Shown: positions 46,756 through 56,711 of the stretch, one piece after another
Numbering within the stretch: the first letter of the stretch is position 1
How the letters are laid out: each line of letters begins with the position of its first letter
NCBI RefSeq assembly: GCF_900176435.1
Contig: NZ_FWYE01000001.1
Location: 1-64,000 of the forward strand
Reading direction: 5' to 3'
Length of the DNA stretch: 64,000 nucleotides
From: Picrophilus oshimae DSM 9789
Lineage (GTDB): Archaea > Thermoplasmatota > Thermoplasmata > Thermoplasmatales > Thermoplasmataceae
Translations under genes and position numbers: made by a program
Notes under the pieces: model-generated
Databases searched by the model: none
Told to the model about the DNA's origin: nothing
What the model saw: the letters and a program-made list of their open reading frames with translations, nothing else

Positions 46756-46760
46756 TTATT

Positions 46761-47921
46761 ATGGGTTGTTTTGGAGGAGGCTATGCCAGATTTTTCCATA
46801 CGGGGATGCACAGCAGGCTTGGCTTAAACAGTGTAAAAAAGAGAATAAGGATATTTGACACAACTTTAAGGGACGGGGAGCAGTCACCCGGTGTTTCATT
46901 TAATATAAATCAAAAGATAAGGATTGCAGGTATGTTAGTTGACCTTGGCGTGGATATGATAGAAACAGGCTTCGCCGCAGTATCATCAGAGGAATCAATG
47001 GCAATAAGGAAGATACATGAAATGGATGGAAATTTCATATCATTAGCAAGATGCAATAGATATGACATAGACAGTGTAATAGATACTGGAATAGATAATA
47101 TACATCTATTTATCGCCACGTCGGATATTCATATAAAGTACAAGCTAAAAACATCCAGGGAAAACATAATGGAAAAAATCGTTGACTCGATAGATTATGC
47201 AAGATCTCATGGATTAAATGTTTTATTCTCACCTGAGGATGCAACAAGAACTGATATGAATTTTCTTATTGATGTTATAAATACAGCCATCTCATCAGGC
47301 GCATATGAAATAAACATACCTGACACAATAGGAATAATGAATCCAATATCCATGTACAATTTTATTCATGAAATAAAAAATAGAACGAAATCATGTATAA
47401 GTGTTCACTGTCACAATGATTTTGGCATGGCAACGGCGAATACCCTTGCAGCCATTATGGCAGGTGCAGATGGTGCCCAGGTAACAGTAAATGGTATAGG
47501 TGAAAGGGCCGGCAACGCAGCACTTGAGGAGGTTGTTCTATCAGTACATGCATTTACAGATTGCTCAACCGGAATAAACATGAGGATGATACCAAAAATC
47601 TCTAAATATGTATCAATGGCATCAAAAATGTATATACAAAAAAACAAGGCCATTGTTGGTGAGAATGCATTCTCACATGAATCAGGAATACATGTTCACG
47701 GCCTGATAAACAATCCGGAGACATATGAGCCAATAGATCCAGGCATCCTTGGTTTAAATAGAAGAATAGTGCTTGGAAAGCACTCCGGGACAACATCCTT
47801 AAAATATATTCTGGAAAGTCATGGCATAAAAAAGAGTGATGATGAGATCTCAGGGATATTAGTAAGGATAAAGGATATGAATATTTACGACGAAAATGAA
47901 ATATTAAAAATGGTGAGATGA
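46761..47921 (+). CDS. leuA: 2-isopropylmalate synthase family protein without the C-terminal regulatory domain
   Basis: 386 residues from the ATG at 46761, set by GGAGGT at 46748-46753. FDTTLRDGEQSPGVSF and the metal motif HCHNDFGMATANTLAAIMAGA are those of DRE-TIM acyltransferases. It stops after the linker region, so the leucine-binding domain (about 120 residues) of normal LeuA is absent. The first about 28 residues (MGCFGGGYARFF...) are not part of the family core. It makes 2-isopropylmalate from 2-ketoisovalerate and acetyl-CoA, by context; homocitrate or citramalate synthase is an alternative by sequence. Confidence 0.82.
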   Translation: MGCFGGGYARFFHTGMHSRLGLNSVKKRIRIFDTTLRDGEQSPGVSFNINQKIRIAGMLVDLGVDMIETGFAAVSSEESMAIRKIHEMDGNFISLARCNRYDIDSVIDTGIDNIHLFIATSDIHIKYKLKTSRENIMEKIVDSIDYARSHGLNVLFSPEDATRTDMNFLIDVINTAISSGAYEINIPDTIGIMNPISMYNFIHEIKNRTKSCISVHCHNDFGMATANTLAAIMAGADGAQVTVNGIGERAGNAALEEVVLSVHAFTDCSTGINMRMIPKISKYVSMASKMYIQKNKAIVGENAFSHESGIHVHGLINNPETYEPIDPGILGLNRRIVLGKHSGTTSLKYILESHGIKKSDDEISGILVRIKDMNIYDENEILKMVR

Positions 47922-49162
47922 TGAAAACGGCAGTTGAGAAGATATTTAGTGATAAATCAGGCAATGATGCAAGGGCCGGCGATTATGTTATAGCCAATTT
48001 AGATTATGTTATGGTAAATGATATAACAGGCCCAATAGCAATTGACGCATTCAATGAACTTGGTTATAAACCATTAAGCGATAGAATCGTTGTTATACCT
48101 GATCACTTTGTACCACCAAAGGATATAAATTCTGCAATACAGTATAAAAAGGTAAAGGATTTTGCATTAAAGCATAACACACATTTTTATGATCTTGGCC
48201 GTGGAGGTGTGTGCCATCAGGTCATGATGGAAAAGGGCTTTGCTGCACCGGGCAGATTAATAGCAGGCGCGGATTCACATACAAACACCTATGGTGCACT
48301 ATCATGCGTTTCAGTTGGCATAGGCAGCACGGAGGCCGGTGTCATCTTTGGAACAGGCAGGATGTGGTTTAAGGTTCCTGAGACAGATTTAATAAGAATA
48401 AATGGAAGACCAAAAAAGGGCGTCTATGGCAAGGATATAATATTAAACGTGCTTTCAAGGATAGGCAACGGTGGCTCTGCATACAAATGCATGGAGTTCA
48501 CAGGCAGCACCATTGATTACCTTGATATAAATGAAAGAATGACCATGGCAAATATGACCACTGAGGCCGGTGCAAAATGCTCATTTTTTAATGCCGATGA
48601 AAAAACACTGGATTATATAAGAAATAAAACAGATGATTACAAAATATATAAAGATGATGAAAACGCAGAGTACTCAAGGATAATAGATATAGATGCCTCG
48701 GAAATAGAGCCATCTGTTGCGATTCCAAACTCACCGGATAATGTAAGACCCGTATCAAAGGTATCTGAAAGAATTGACCAGGCATATATAGGTTCATGCA
48801 CCAATGGCAGGATAGAGGATATAAGAAGGGCGGCCCTGATATTAAAGGATAAAAAGATAGATAAAAATGTAAGGTTAATGGTCGTTCCCGCCAGTCAGGA
48901 GGTGTATAACCAGGCATTAAAAGAGGGGCTTGTTGATATTATAACTGATGCCGGTGGATATTTTGCAGGGACAACATGCGGTGCATGCCTTGGAGGCTAC
49001 ATGGGCGTTCTTGGCCCTGGAGAAACATGCATATCAACAACAAACAGAAACTTTATAGGAAGGATGGGTGACAGGACATCGAGAGTCTACCTGGCAAATC
49101 CAGAGGTTGTTGCCGCATCTGCAATAATGGGAAGAATAGCATCACCGGAGGAGATACAATGA
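47918..49162 (+). CDS. leuC: 3-isopropylmalate dehydratase large subunit
   Basis: 414 residues. The 4Fe-4S Cys ligands lie in IGSCTNGRIED and TTCGACLGGYMG; the N-terminal VMVNDITGPIAIDAF and DHFVPPKD blocks are typical. It isomerises 2- to 3-isopropylmalate with LeuD. The start overlaps leuA (ATG at 47918 or 47921; GGTGAG before). 3' end overlaps leuD by 4 bases. Confidence 0.92.
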   Translation: MMKTAVEKIFSDKSGNDARAGDYVIANLDYVMVNDITGPIAIDAFNELGYKPLSDRIVVIPDHFVPPKDINSAIQYKKVKDFALKHNTHFYDLGRGGVCHQVMMEKGFAAPGRLIAGADSHTNTYGALSCVSVGIGSTEAGVIFGTGRMWFKVPETDLIRINGRPKKGVYGKDIILNVLSRIGNGGSAYKCMEFTGSTIDYLDINERMTMANMTTEAGAKCSFFNADEKTLDYIRNKTDDYKIYKDDENAEYSRIIDIDASEIEPSVAIPNSPDNVRPVSKVSERIDQAYIGSCTNGRIEDIRRAALILKDKKIDKNVRLMVVPASQEVYNQALKEGLVDIITDAGGYFAGTTCGACLGGYMGVLGPGETCISTTNRNFIGRMGDRTSRVYLANPEVVAASAIMGRIASPEEIQ

Positions 49163-49632
49163 TAACAGGAAAAGCATGGATTCTTGGTGATAATATAGAT
49201 ACAGATCAGATAATACCTGCAAGGTATTTAAATACATCAGAGCCTGAAAAGCTGGCACCGCATTTTATGGAATACACAAATCCAGAACTGGCATCAATGA
49301 TAAATAAGGGAGATATTATAGTTGCTGGCAAAAACTTTGGTTCAGGTTCAAGCAGGGAGCATGCTGTTATAACAATAAAGGCGCTTGGCGTATCCTGTGT
49401 AATTGCCGAGAGTTTTGCAAGGATCTTTTTCAGGAATGCTATAAATAATGGTTTACTTCTCATAGAGGCAAAGGTAAACGCAAAAAATGGTTCAATAATA
49501 TCAATAGATATGGAAAACGGCATAATAAAAACAGAGGATTCATCATACAGGTTTAGAAGTTACCCTGATTTTATAATGAACATAGTAAATGCAGGCGGGT
49601 TAATAAACTATGTGAGGTCATCAAAATGGTAG
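49159..49632 (+). CDS. leuD: 3-isopropylmalate dehydratase small subunit
   Basis: 157 residues. DNIDTDQIIPARYL and GKNFGSGSSREHAVITIKALG identify the swivel subunit of the dehydratase. It works with LeuC. The start overlaps leuC by ATGA and the end overlaps leuB by 7 bases. Confidence 0.92.
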   Translation: MITGKAWILGDNIDTDQIIPARYLNTSEPEKLAPHFMEYTNPELASMINKGDIIVAGKNFGSGSSREHAVITIKALGVSCVIAESFARIFFRNAINNGLLLIEAKVNAKNGSIISIDMENGIIKTEDSSYRFRSYPDFIMNIVNAGGLINYVRSSKW

Positions 49633-50633
49633 ATGTTGCACTAATACCAGGGGACGGCATAGGAAGGGAGATCATGCCAGGCGTTGCGGCGGCAATTTCA
49701 TCAATAACCGGTATAAACTTTGTAACCTTTGATATATCATCAGAAAGATACATAAAAACAGGAATTATAATAAAGGACGACGAGCTTGAGGAATTAAAAA
49801 ATTACAGGGCAATATTATTTGGTGCAATAGGTGATCCAAGGGTAAGACCCGGTATAATGGAGCAGGGCGTGATATTAAGGCTCAGGAGGGAGCTTGAATT
49901 ATACATGAATATAAGGCCTGTAAGATCCTTCGATGATAAAATAAAAATAACAATATTAAGGGAGAATACGCAGGATTTTTACACAGATATAAGTGGAATA
50001 ATACCGGGCAAAAGATCATTTAATGTAAACGGTACAAGAATAGAAATAGATGGTTCCTCATGTGATGAGGTTTACTACACGATGGGCATGCTATCATACA
50101 GATACCTAAAGAAATTCTTTAACAAAGCATTTTCAATTTGTGATTCAACAGTTACTGTAACCGACAAGGCAAACGCTGTAAAAATGTACAATCTCTGGAG
50201 ATCAACGGCAATGGAAACCGCAATTGAAAAAAACATAAATATATCATTTGAGTATGCCGATGCACTTGCATATAATATGATATTAAATCCTAAAAAATAC
50301 AGGTATATCATTGCACCAAACCTTTATGGTGATATAATATCTGATATGGGGGCCGCACTTGTGGGCGGTCTTGGATATGCACCATCAGCAAACATTGGCG
50401 ATAAAAATGCCCTCTTTGAGCCTGTTCATGGCAGTGCACCTGATATTGCCGGAAGAGATATGGCAAATCCTGCCGCATCAATAATGGCAGGCTCAATGCT
50501 TCTTGAATACCTTGGCTACAGGGATGAATCAAGAATAATAAACGATATGGTAAGAAACCTTTACATTAATGGCGTATTTAATAGCGAAAGAACATCGAAG
50601 ATTATTGAAAGATTTATGACAATAACTAAATAA
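49626..50633 (+). CDS. leuB: 3-isopropylmalate dehydrogenase
   Basis: 335 residues. ALIPGDGIGREIMPG, LRENTQDFYTDISG, and GDIISDMGAALVGGLGYAPSANIG, FEPVHGSAPDIAGRDMANP are those of the isocitrate/isopropylmalate dehydrogenase family. By operon position it oxidises 3-isopropylmalate to the 2-oxo acid. An isocitrate or homoisocitrate use is less likely in this operon. Confidence 0.88.
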   Translation: MVDVALIPGDGIGREIMPGVAAAISSITGINFVTFDISSERYIKTGIIIKDDELEELKNYRAILFGAIGDPRVRPGIMEQGVILRLRRELELYMNIRPVRSFDDKIKITILRENTQDFYTDISGIIPGKRSFNVNGTRIEIDGSSCDEVYYTMGMLSYRYLKKFFNKAFSICDSTVTVTDKANAVKMYNLWRSTAMETAIEKNINISFEYADALAYNMILNPKKYRYIIAPNLYGDIISDMGAALVGGLGYAPSANIGDKNALFEPVHGSAPDIAGRDMANPAASIMAGSMLLEYLGYRDESRIINDMVRNLYINGVFNSERTSKIIERFMTITK

Positions 50634-50702
50634 TTTACCATTTAGACTTTTCGTTTTTTTATTAATACAATACATTAATTAATATATAAATAATATTGAA
50701 AT

Positions 50703-51362
50703 ATGAAGGTTATAGCTGCACCCGGACCGGTATCATATCCAATAATAGCGGCCACGATGGATATAAAGGACATAGATATAGAATTCTCAAAGGAAGGAAT
50801 GGCAGATGTGGTTCTTGATTCCACGGTTTCCCTTGTAAAAAGGAATCTTAACATAGACTATGTAACAATAAAAGGCCTTTCAAGGGTATATCCAAAGATT
50901 GGATATAAAATAGGAATGACAAGAAAAGGCGGTGCCGCGGACGTTATTTTCAGGGCCTACATAGACATCTCCGGCAAAACGGTCGAGATAAAGTATTATA
51001 ACGATATGTCATCAATGATGGACGCATTGAACAGCAGGGAGATAGATACCGTTGTTGCCCCGGCAATGATGAGCGGTGGTGAGACACTTGAAAGTTATCT
51101 GGGCAGCGTTGGTGTTTATGTTCCAGGCAGCTGTGGTGCCGCAGTCTTTAACAACAGCGATGATTTTATAAAGGCTTACAACCATGGCATAGATTTAATA
51201 AAAAATGATCCTGAAAAAACAGCTGATTACATATTATCAAAGCTGCCAATGAAATTCCCAAGGGAGTTCATCATAGAAACAATGAGAAATTCAGAATTAA
51301 ATGTGCATAAACCCGATGATTATAAAAAGTTCTCAGAGATAGTAAGGAAATACTCTGAATAA
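50703..51362 (+). CDS. DUF3834-like, solute-binding-fold protein
   Basis: 219 residues, no signal peptide, so probably cytoplasmic. The strand-helix order (KVIAAPGPVSYPIIAATMD... VVLDSTVSLVKRN) looks like a periplasmic-binding-protein fold of the DUF3834 type. It may bind a small metabolite for regulation; not established. It lies between the leu operon and an ACT-domain regulator; the spacer to leuB is 69 bases. Confidence 0.55.
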   Translation: MKVIAAPGPVSYPIIAATMDIKDIDIEFSKEGMADVVLDSTVSLVKRNLNIDYVTIKGLSRVYPKIGYKIGMTRKGGAADVIFRAYIDISGKTVEIKYYNDMSSMMDALNSREIDTVVAPAMMSGGETLESYLGSVGVYVPGSCGAAVFNNSDDFIKAYNHGIDLIKNDPEKTADYILSKLPMKFPREFIIETMRNSELNVHKPDDYKKFSEIVRKYSE

Positions 51363-51396
51363 AAAATATTAACTATATTTTTATTATGTGGTTTTA

Positions 51397-51909
51397 ATGT
51401 GGAATTACATAGATAATGTGTTTTACGCATATCCTGCTGAAAGACGTGTCATACAAAAGATGCTAAATGTCGGACTTAGCGTTAGATTAATAGACGGCGA
51501 GCCAAAGATCTTTTGTGATGACATAGAAATTAAGCCGAACGCCATTGCCAAGGCCTATCATGTCGACAGGCGCGTTGTTGTCAACATGCTGAAAAGGATT
51601 ATTGATGATGAGACACTGTACTCATTTTTCAGTAATTTAAAATCCATGGCAAATTTATCTGAGACCGGAAGCAGGCTGGGCATGGGTGTCATAGAGATCA
51701 CACCTGAGGATGCAAATAGGCCAGGAATAATCAGTGGTGTTATAAGAATAATATCAGATCATGGTATAAGCATAAGGCAGGTTGTAACCGATGATCCTGA
51801 TCTTATTGAGAACCCAAAGGCATTTATTATAACACAGGGGTTAATACCATCATCGCTTCTAAATGATATAAAGAGGGTTTCTGGTGTAAAGGCCATAACA
51901 ATTTTATAA
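51397..51909 (+). CDS. ACT-domain regulator of amino acid metabolism
   Basis: 170 residues from the ATG at 51397, preceded by a TATA-like ACTATATTTTTAT about 23 bases away. N-terminal winged-helix-like region (about 5-65, IAKAYHVDRRVVVNMLKRI) and a C-terminal ACT domain (about 90-165, GVIEITPEDANRPGIISGVIRIISDHGISIRQVV). This is the archaeal predicted regulator with ACT domain. Given its place after the leu operon, it could sense leucine or another branched-chain amino acid (inference). Confidence 0.75.
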   Translation: MWNYIDNVFYAYPAERRVIQKMLNVGLSVRLIDGEPKIFCDDIEIKPNAIAKAYHVDRRVVVNMLKRIIDDETLYSFFSNLKSMANLSETGSRLGMGVIEITPEDANRPGIISGVIRIISDHGISIRQVVTDDPDLIENPKAFIITQGLIPSSLLNDIKRVSGVKAITIL

Positions 51910-51948
51910 CATACAATAAAAATATTAACAATATTTTATTTCATTATT

Positions 51949-52770
51949 ATGGAGTTAAATATTGAGCCGCAGAGGCTTGGCGAGTCACCGATATACATAA
52001 GGGAGCTTGATACCTTTCTATGGGTGGATATACTCAATGGAGATATATTTTCATACAACGGTAATGCAAAAATGGAGATGCATGTAAACGATATGATAAC
52101 ATCGATATCACCATATAAGGGTACGGAGGTAATAGCATCCCTTAGGGACAGGATAGCAATAATAGACTGGAAAAATAAAATAACAAATACGCTTTTAAAG
52201 CTTGATTTCCCTGAGAATATTAGATTCAATGACGGTAGATGCGATGCCAGAGGTAGATTTTTCATAGGAACCATGGACATGAACGAAAAGGAGCCTTTGG
52301 GGGCGCTTTATAAATTCTCCGGCAGAAAGCTTGAAAGGGTTCTTGACAATGTAACAATATCCAATGGCATTGCATGGTCCCTTGATTCAAGATTTATGTA
52401 TTATATTGATAGCCCGAGAAAGAGCGTACAGGTATTTGATTATGATCTATCCATGGGAAGGATTACAAGGCATCTTTATGACATTGATCTGAAAAATTAT
52501 TCTGGTGTTCCAGACGGTATGGCCATTGATATTAATAATAATCTCTGGGTTGCCATTCATGGCAGCTCATTAATATCAGTTATAGATCCGGCTAAAAATG
52601 AAATATTAAACGAGGTAAAAATAGCTGCTAAAAAGGTAACATCATGCACATTTGGCTCGGTTAACATGGATAAGCTCTTTGTAACATCTGCCTACGATGG
52701 AACTGGCGGTATTCCTTTTATAATTGATACCGATTCCAGAGGCGTTGAATTAAATAGATACATTCCATGA
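51949..52770 (+). CDS. SMP-30/gluconolactonase family hydrolase
   Basis: 273 residues. GESPIYI....LWVDILNG, RFNDGRCDARGRFFIGTMD and SNGIAWSLDSRFMYYIDS are family blocks of the SMP-30/regucalcin beta-propeller, with the metal-binding Glu and Asn. It likely opens an aldonolactone, suiting the non-phosphorylative Entner-Doudoroff pathway of these acidophiles. Start ATG at 51949. Confidence 0.85.
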   Translation: MELNIEPQRLGESPIYIRELDTFLWVDILNGDIFSYNGNAKMEMHVNDMITSISPYKGTEVIASLRDRIAIIDWKNKITNTLLKLDFPENIRFNDGRCDARGRFFIGTMDMNEKEPLGALYKFSGRKLERVLDNVTISNGIAWSLDSRFMYYIDSPRKSVQVFDYDLSMGRITRHLYDIDLKNYSGVPDGMAIDINNNLWVAIHGSSLISVIDPAKNEILNEVKIAAKKVTSCTFGSVNMDKLFVTSAYDGTGGIPFIIDTDSRGVELNRYIP

Positions 52771-52808
52771 TACAAAATATTTTTTAAAAAGTAAATTATA
52801 CATATTTA

Positions 52809-53675
52809 ATGTATATAATAGTTCCATCATCATCAAGCATGAAGCTGACATCATCGCTTGCCTCAAAATTGAACGCGGAGATAGCAAATGTAACAAGGAA
52901 GCGCTTCCCTGACGGCGAGATGTATGTTAGAATTGAAACAGATCTAAAGGACAGGGACGTTATTGTCCTTGGAAACACAAGCCATGACAGTGATTTAATA
53001 GAATATCTATTGCTTTTGAATGCAGCATACGAGGAAAAGCCTGCCACATTGAACGCCGTTATACCGTACTTTGGATACGCGAGGCAGCATATGAGGTATA
53101 ATCCAGGAGAGCCCGTATCATCAAAGGTATTTACAAGGGCAATAGAAAATTTTGCAGACTCAATAATGGCCGTTGAGATACATGATGAAGAAACATTAAA
53201 GTTCTCGGCAAAGCCATTTACAAATGTAAAGGTATATGATTCCATTGCCGATTATCATAAAAACCACGATATAGACTATGTTATAAGCCCTGATGATGGC
53301 GGCTATGAAAGGGCAAAATCAATAGCAAAGTACCTTAAAGTTGATGCGTATTACATAGAAAAGAAGCGTATAGATTCAAGAACCGTTGAAATGAAGATGC
53401 CCGATATAGATTCACGCAACAGGAACATACTAATAGTTGATGACATGATATCAACGGGTGGCACGGTTATAAAGGCTTCAAGGATACTTAAAGACTCTGG
53501 CGCAAAAAAAATCTACGTTTCTGCTGTTCATGGCGTCTTTTCACTTAACAGTGCGGCGAATATAATGGAAAACGTCGATGATTTATCCGTTTCTGATACT
53601 ATTGAGACTAGTTACAGCAGGATAACTGTATCAAATGATATCAAGAATGCCCTTGAAAAGAAGATAAAGGTTTGA
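52809..53675 (+). CDS. prs: Ribose-phosphate pyrophosphokinase
   Basis: 288 residues. [14 protein letters not shown] near the start, the pyrophosphate-transfer region [13 protein letters not shown] and the PRPP-binding loop [14 protein letters not shown] are typical. It makes PRPP from ribose-5-phosphate and ATP. Next gene begins one base before its stop ends. Confidence 0.92.
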
Positions 53676-54235
53676 TGAAGCACGGAATAAGAGTCCTTGG
53701 TATTGATGACGGCCCGTTCATAAAGAACAGTGATAAAAGAACCGTTATCACGGGCGTTATTTTAAAATCAAACCTTTATATTGAGGGCATATCAATAAAA
53801 TACATAGATGTGGACGGCTCTGATGCCGAGGATGTTATAATATCCATGATAAAAGGCCGTTTTAAAAATGAGATAAGCGCGGTCATGACCGATGGAATAA
53901 CCTTTGGTGGTTTTAACATTGTTGATATAAAAAATATAAATGAGGCCACGGGTGTGCCTGTAATATCAATAACAAGAAGGGAGCCAAACATACAAAGGAT
54001 AATATCTGCTGTTTCAAGGTACTTCCCTGAGAAGGTTGACCGGGCATTAAAGGCCCTTTCAAATGGGCCGGTAAGGCTTGATAATATTTATATAAACTCT
54101 GCCGGAATCTCATTGACTGAAGCAGGGATCTTAATAAGGAGATTTACGTTCATGGGCAGGCTGCCAGAGCCTGTAAGGCTGGCCCATATAATATCCACGG
54201 CGATAATAAGGGGTGAAAGCCACGGCCGTGCCTAG
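53675..54235 (+). CDS. DUF99 family protein (endonuclease V-like fold)
   Basis: 186 residues from the ATG at 53675, overlapping the prs stop by one base; a TTG at 53672 is also in frame. [25 protein letters not shown] and [12 protein letters not shown] match UPF0215/DUF99, which has an RNase H-like endonuclease V-type fold. Activity unknown. The 3' end overlaps the convergent ATPase gene by 4 bases. Confidence 0.8.
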
Positions 54236-55842
54236 ATGGTTAATTTTATGATCTCCCGGTTCTTTACCAGTATGCACTCAGAGTAATTATTGTTATTTCC
54301 GCCTGCCAGACCAGAGCAGTCAATTGTCATGTTCATCAGTTCTATTTTCTCCTTCTGCCTGAACAAAAATATATTATCGCTGTTGTTTACTATTGAGAAT
54401 CTTTTTGAAAAATCTGAAAAGTTCTGGCTTATATTTATAATTGATGTGCTGTAGTGCCTTGCATTTCTTATTAAATTATCAACAGCTTTTATCTCTGATT
54501 TTATAATATTGTATGCCTCGTCTATTATTATAATCTTTTTGCCAGATCTGTCCCTGCATAGATCTTCGAGATAATTTAATATATTATTTAATAGTTCATC
54601 GTTTATATTATATCCTGTTTTTATTATATTTATATGATTGTAACTTTTTGATAAACCTTTTATATCATTCACGGCAAAGACAGCAGAACCATCAAAATGG
54701 TATTCATCGAGAGGATCTATTATATAAATAAATGCACTGTTTTTATAGTATTCTATGAACCTTGATGCAAGGAATGTTTTCCCTGAACCTGTTTGCCCGG
54801 CTATGATTGTATTATATGATATGCCATTAAAAACGTCAAGGAAAAATGGCCTGTTGTTTAATTTGTCCGTGCCTATTAAAACCCCGGAACCCTTTGAAAT
54901 ATTATTTGGTATAATTGATGCAAGGCTTATCGAATCCATCATGTATCTATATGGTATATAATTAGGTGAGACCGATCTTTTATTGTAATAATCAAGATTT
55001 TTAATATTAAATCCAAGCCTTTCCATAACATTCTTAAATTTATCGGAGTTTTTCCTTAGATCCAGTGGATCCCTGCCGGAAACAATAAACTTTAATGAAA
55101 CGTCGAAGATTTTATTATCTGAATTTATAAAATTGTTTAAATCATTGATCTGCCTGGATATAATACCATGGTGCCTTAACCTTTTAAGCTCGGCCTTCCT
55201 TGTTACAAGCATTTTTTTAATCGTGTCTTTTTCAACGGGAACGGCATTTATAAAGATCTCAACAGGTATGTTCAATGAATATATAAAAGATGCATAGAGC
55301 AGGTCGCTGCCGTAGTTTGCATCATATAAATAAAATACAGATCTGTAACTGTCATTTACATAATACCGCCTTTTAATAAGATCTGGGGATCTAATTTTTA
55401 TGCTTTTTTCCTGTAATATTTTAAATGAGCTGATCTTTTTAAGATCGTCCTTACGCAGGCCAATTATTAACCTGTAATAATAGCTATCGCCATCAATGTA
55501 TGGCTCTAGGATAAATGATATGCAGTCAATAGTGTTCAGCTCCCTTGAGATCTCAATGAACTTTTCATTCTTGTCAATGTTATAGAATGAGTTATTGTAT
55601 TCAATATAAAAATATAAAAGATCATTATTTTCTGTTCTTGATATAATTACCGAGATTAATTTCCTGCTCTTTAGTAAAAATATTATTATCAAAAATATGG
55701 CCAGTCCTGGTATTAAAAGATTCACACTTATTGATACCATGAAGATCAAAAGGCACAATGAAAGGAATAAAATGATAAAATCCTGGGCATCTAGTCTAAA
55801 TATTTTCAGTTTAAAATTATGGACATTTACAGGTATCCTCAT
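54232..55842 (-). CDS. VirB4/HerA-like membrane ATPase (CedB-like)
   Basis: 536 residues. Two hydrophobic helices near the N-terminus (about 22-60), a middle domain with VirB4-type features (residues about 100-340), Walker A GQTGSGKT at 349-356, Walker B IIIIDEA at about 437-443, and a later ISQNFSDF segment. The [21 protein letters not shown] block before Walker A is typical of the VirB4/HerA branch. It is the third gene of an ATGA-linked operon with a polytopic membrane protein and a small two-helix protein, the layout of archaeal DNA-import (Ced/Ted) genes. Its direction (import or secretion) is not shown by sequence. Confidence 0.75.
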
Positions 55843-56711
55843 CTTCCCGCCATGTAATCATTAAATGGTTCATCACCTGAGACGTTATTTAAATCAACAG
55901 GTATTCTATCCTCGATATAATCAATTAAAGAATAATAATTATAATCCATGATCGATGCGTCCATGCCAAAAAGCGATGCTTGCCTTAAAAAGCCTGAAAT
56001 CGTTCTAAAAAGAAGGCCTGGCAGTATAAATGAGGCGTAGATAAAACCAATCTGTAATGGCAGATCACCTGGAAAGAATCGCATTAGATACAGTGAGAGT
56101 ATTGTTAAAACAGGCATTAATGACAGCTCTGTGACTATCTTTATTATCCTTGTAAAATATTTCTCCGCACCAGGAAACAGAATGAAAATTGGCGATACTG
56201 GCATTATAAAGGCCATGATTATTAGAATTGCCTGTCTTACAACAAGCGAAAATGCCAGTATTACTATACCTGTAAAATAGGAACCATTTAAAAACAGAAG
56301 TGTTAAACCTGAGTATCCTGAGATTTTTGATGCATTAAATATTGAATACCAGTCAGTGCCGTTCCATAGATACATGAATATATATTTTGATATTATCAAT
56401 ATATAATGAAAGATCATGTATGATGATATTATTAGTATAACAGATATTATATACCTCATGACCTGACCTGTAACCTTTTTTGATATGCCAAGTGAGTAGT
56501 AAAATAAATAGATAATAGACGATATTATTATTGATATCGAAAAGAGATCATAGTATATATTGTATATTGAACTTAAAAATTCAACGTATCTGCCTGATAT
56601 TATAATATCATATGACATCTTTGGGTTTAAGCCATAGTAAACCATTAAATACCATGCGCCGGCCAGTGATGATCTTAGTATATTATCTATAATATTTATT
56701 ATCGATGTCAT
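55839..56711 (-). CDS. Polytopic membrane protein (VirB6/CedA-like)
   Basis: 290 residues with about 6 hydrophobic helices and a polar C-terminal tail (about 245-290). Unlike carriers it has no conserved loops I recognise; the size, the helix spacing and its place between a small two-helix protein and a VirB4-like ATPase suggest the VirB6/CedA channel component. Start ATG at 56709-56711 overlaps the previous gene; its end overlaps the ATPase start. Confidence 0.6.
   Translation of the reverse strand: MTSIINIIDNILRSSLAGAWYLMVYYGLNPKMSYDIIISGRYVEFLSSIYNIYYDLFSISIIISSIIYLFYYSLGISKKVTGQVMRYIISVILIISSYMIFHYILIISKYIFMYLWNGTDWYSIFNASKISGYSGLTLLFLNGSYFTGIVILAFSLVVRQAILIIMAFIMPVSPIFILFPGAEKYFTRIIKIVTELSLMPVLTILSLYLMRFFPGDLPLQIGFIYASFILPGLLFRTISGFLRQASLFGMDASIMDYNYYSLIDYIEDRIPVDLNNVSGDEPFNDYMAGR

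Noticed and set aside
46783-46827. Second short ORF after a GGAGGAGG in the leuA start region (ATG 46783)
   Set aside because: It lies out of frame inside leuA, and the GGAGGAGG ends 1 to 2 bases from the ATG, too near for initiation.
54232-55842. ATPase as chromosomal HerA (DNA-end resection with NurA)
   Set aside because: No nurA, mre11 or rad50 adjacent, and the N-terminal membrane helices and partner genes fit a secretion-type ATPase.
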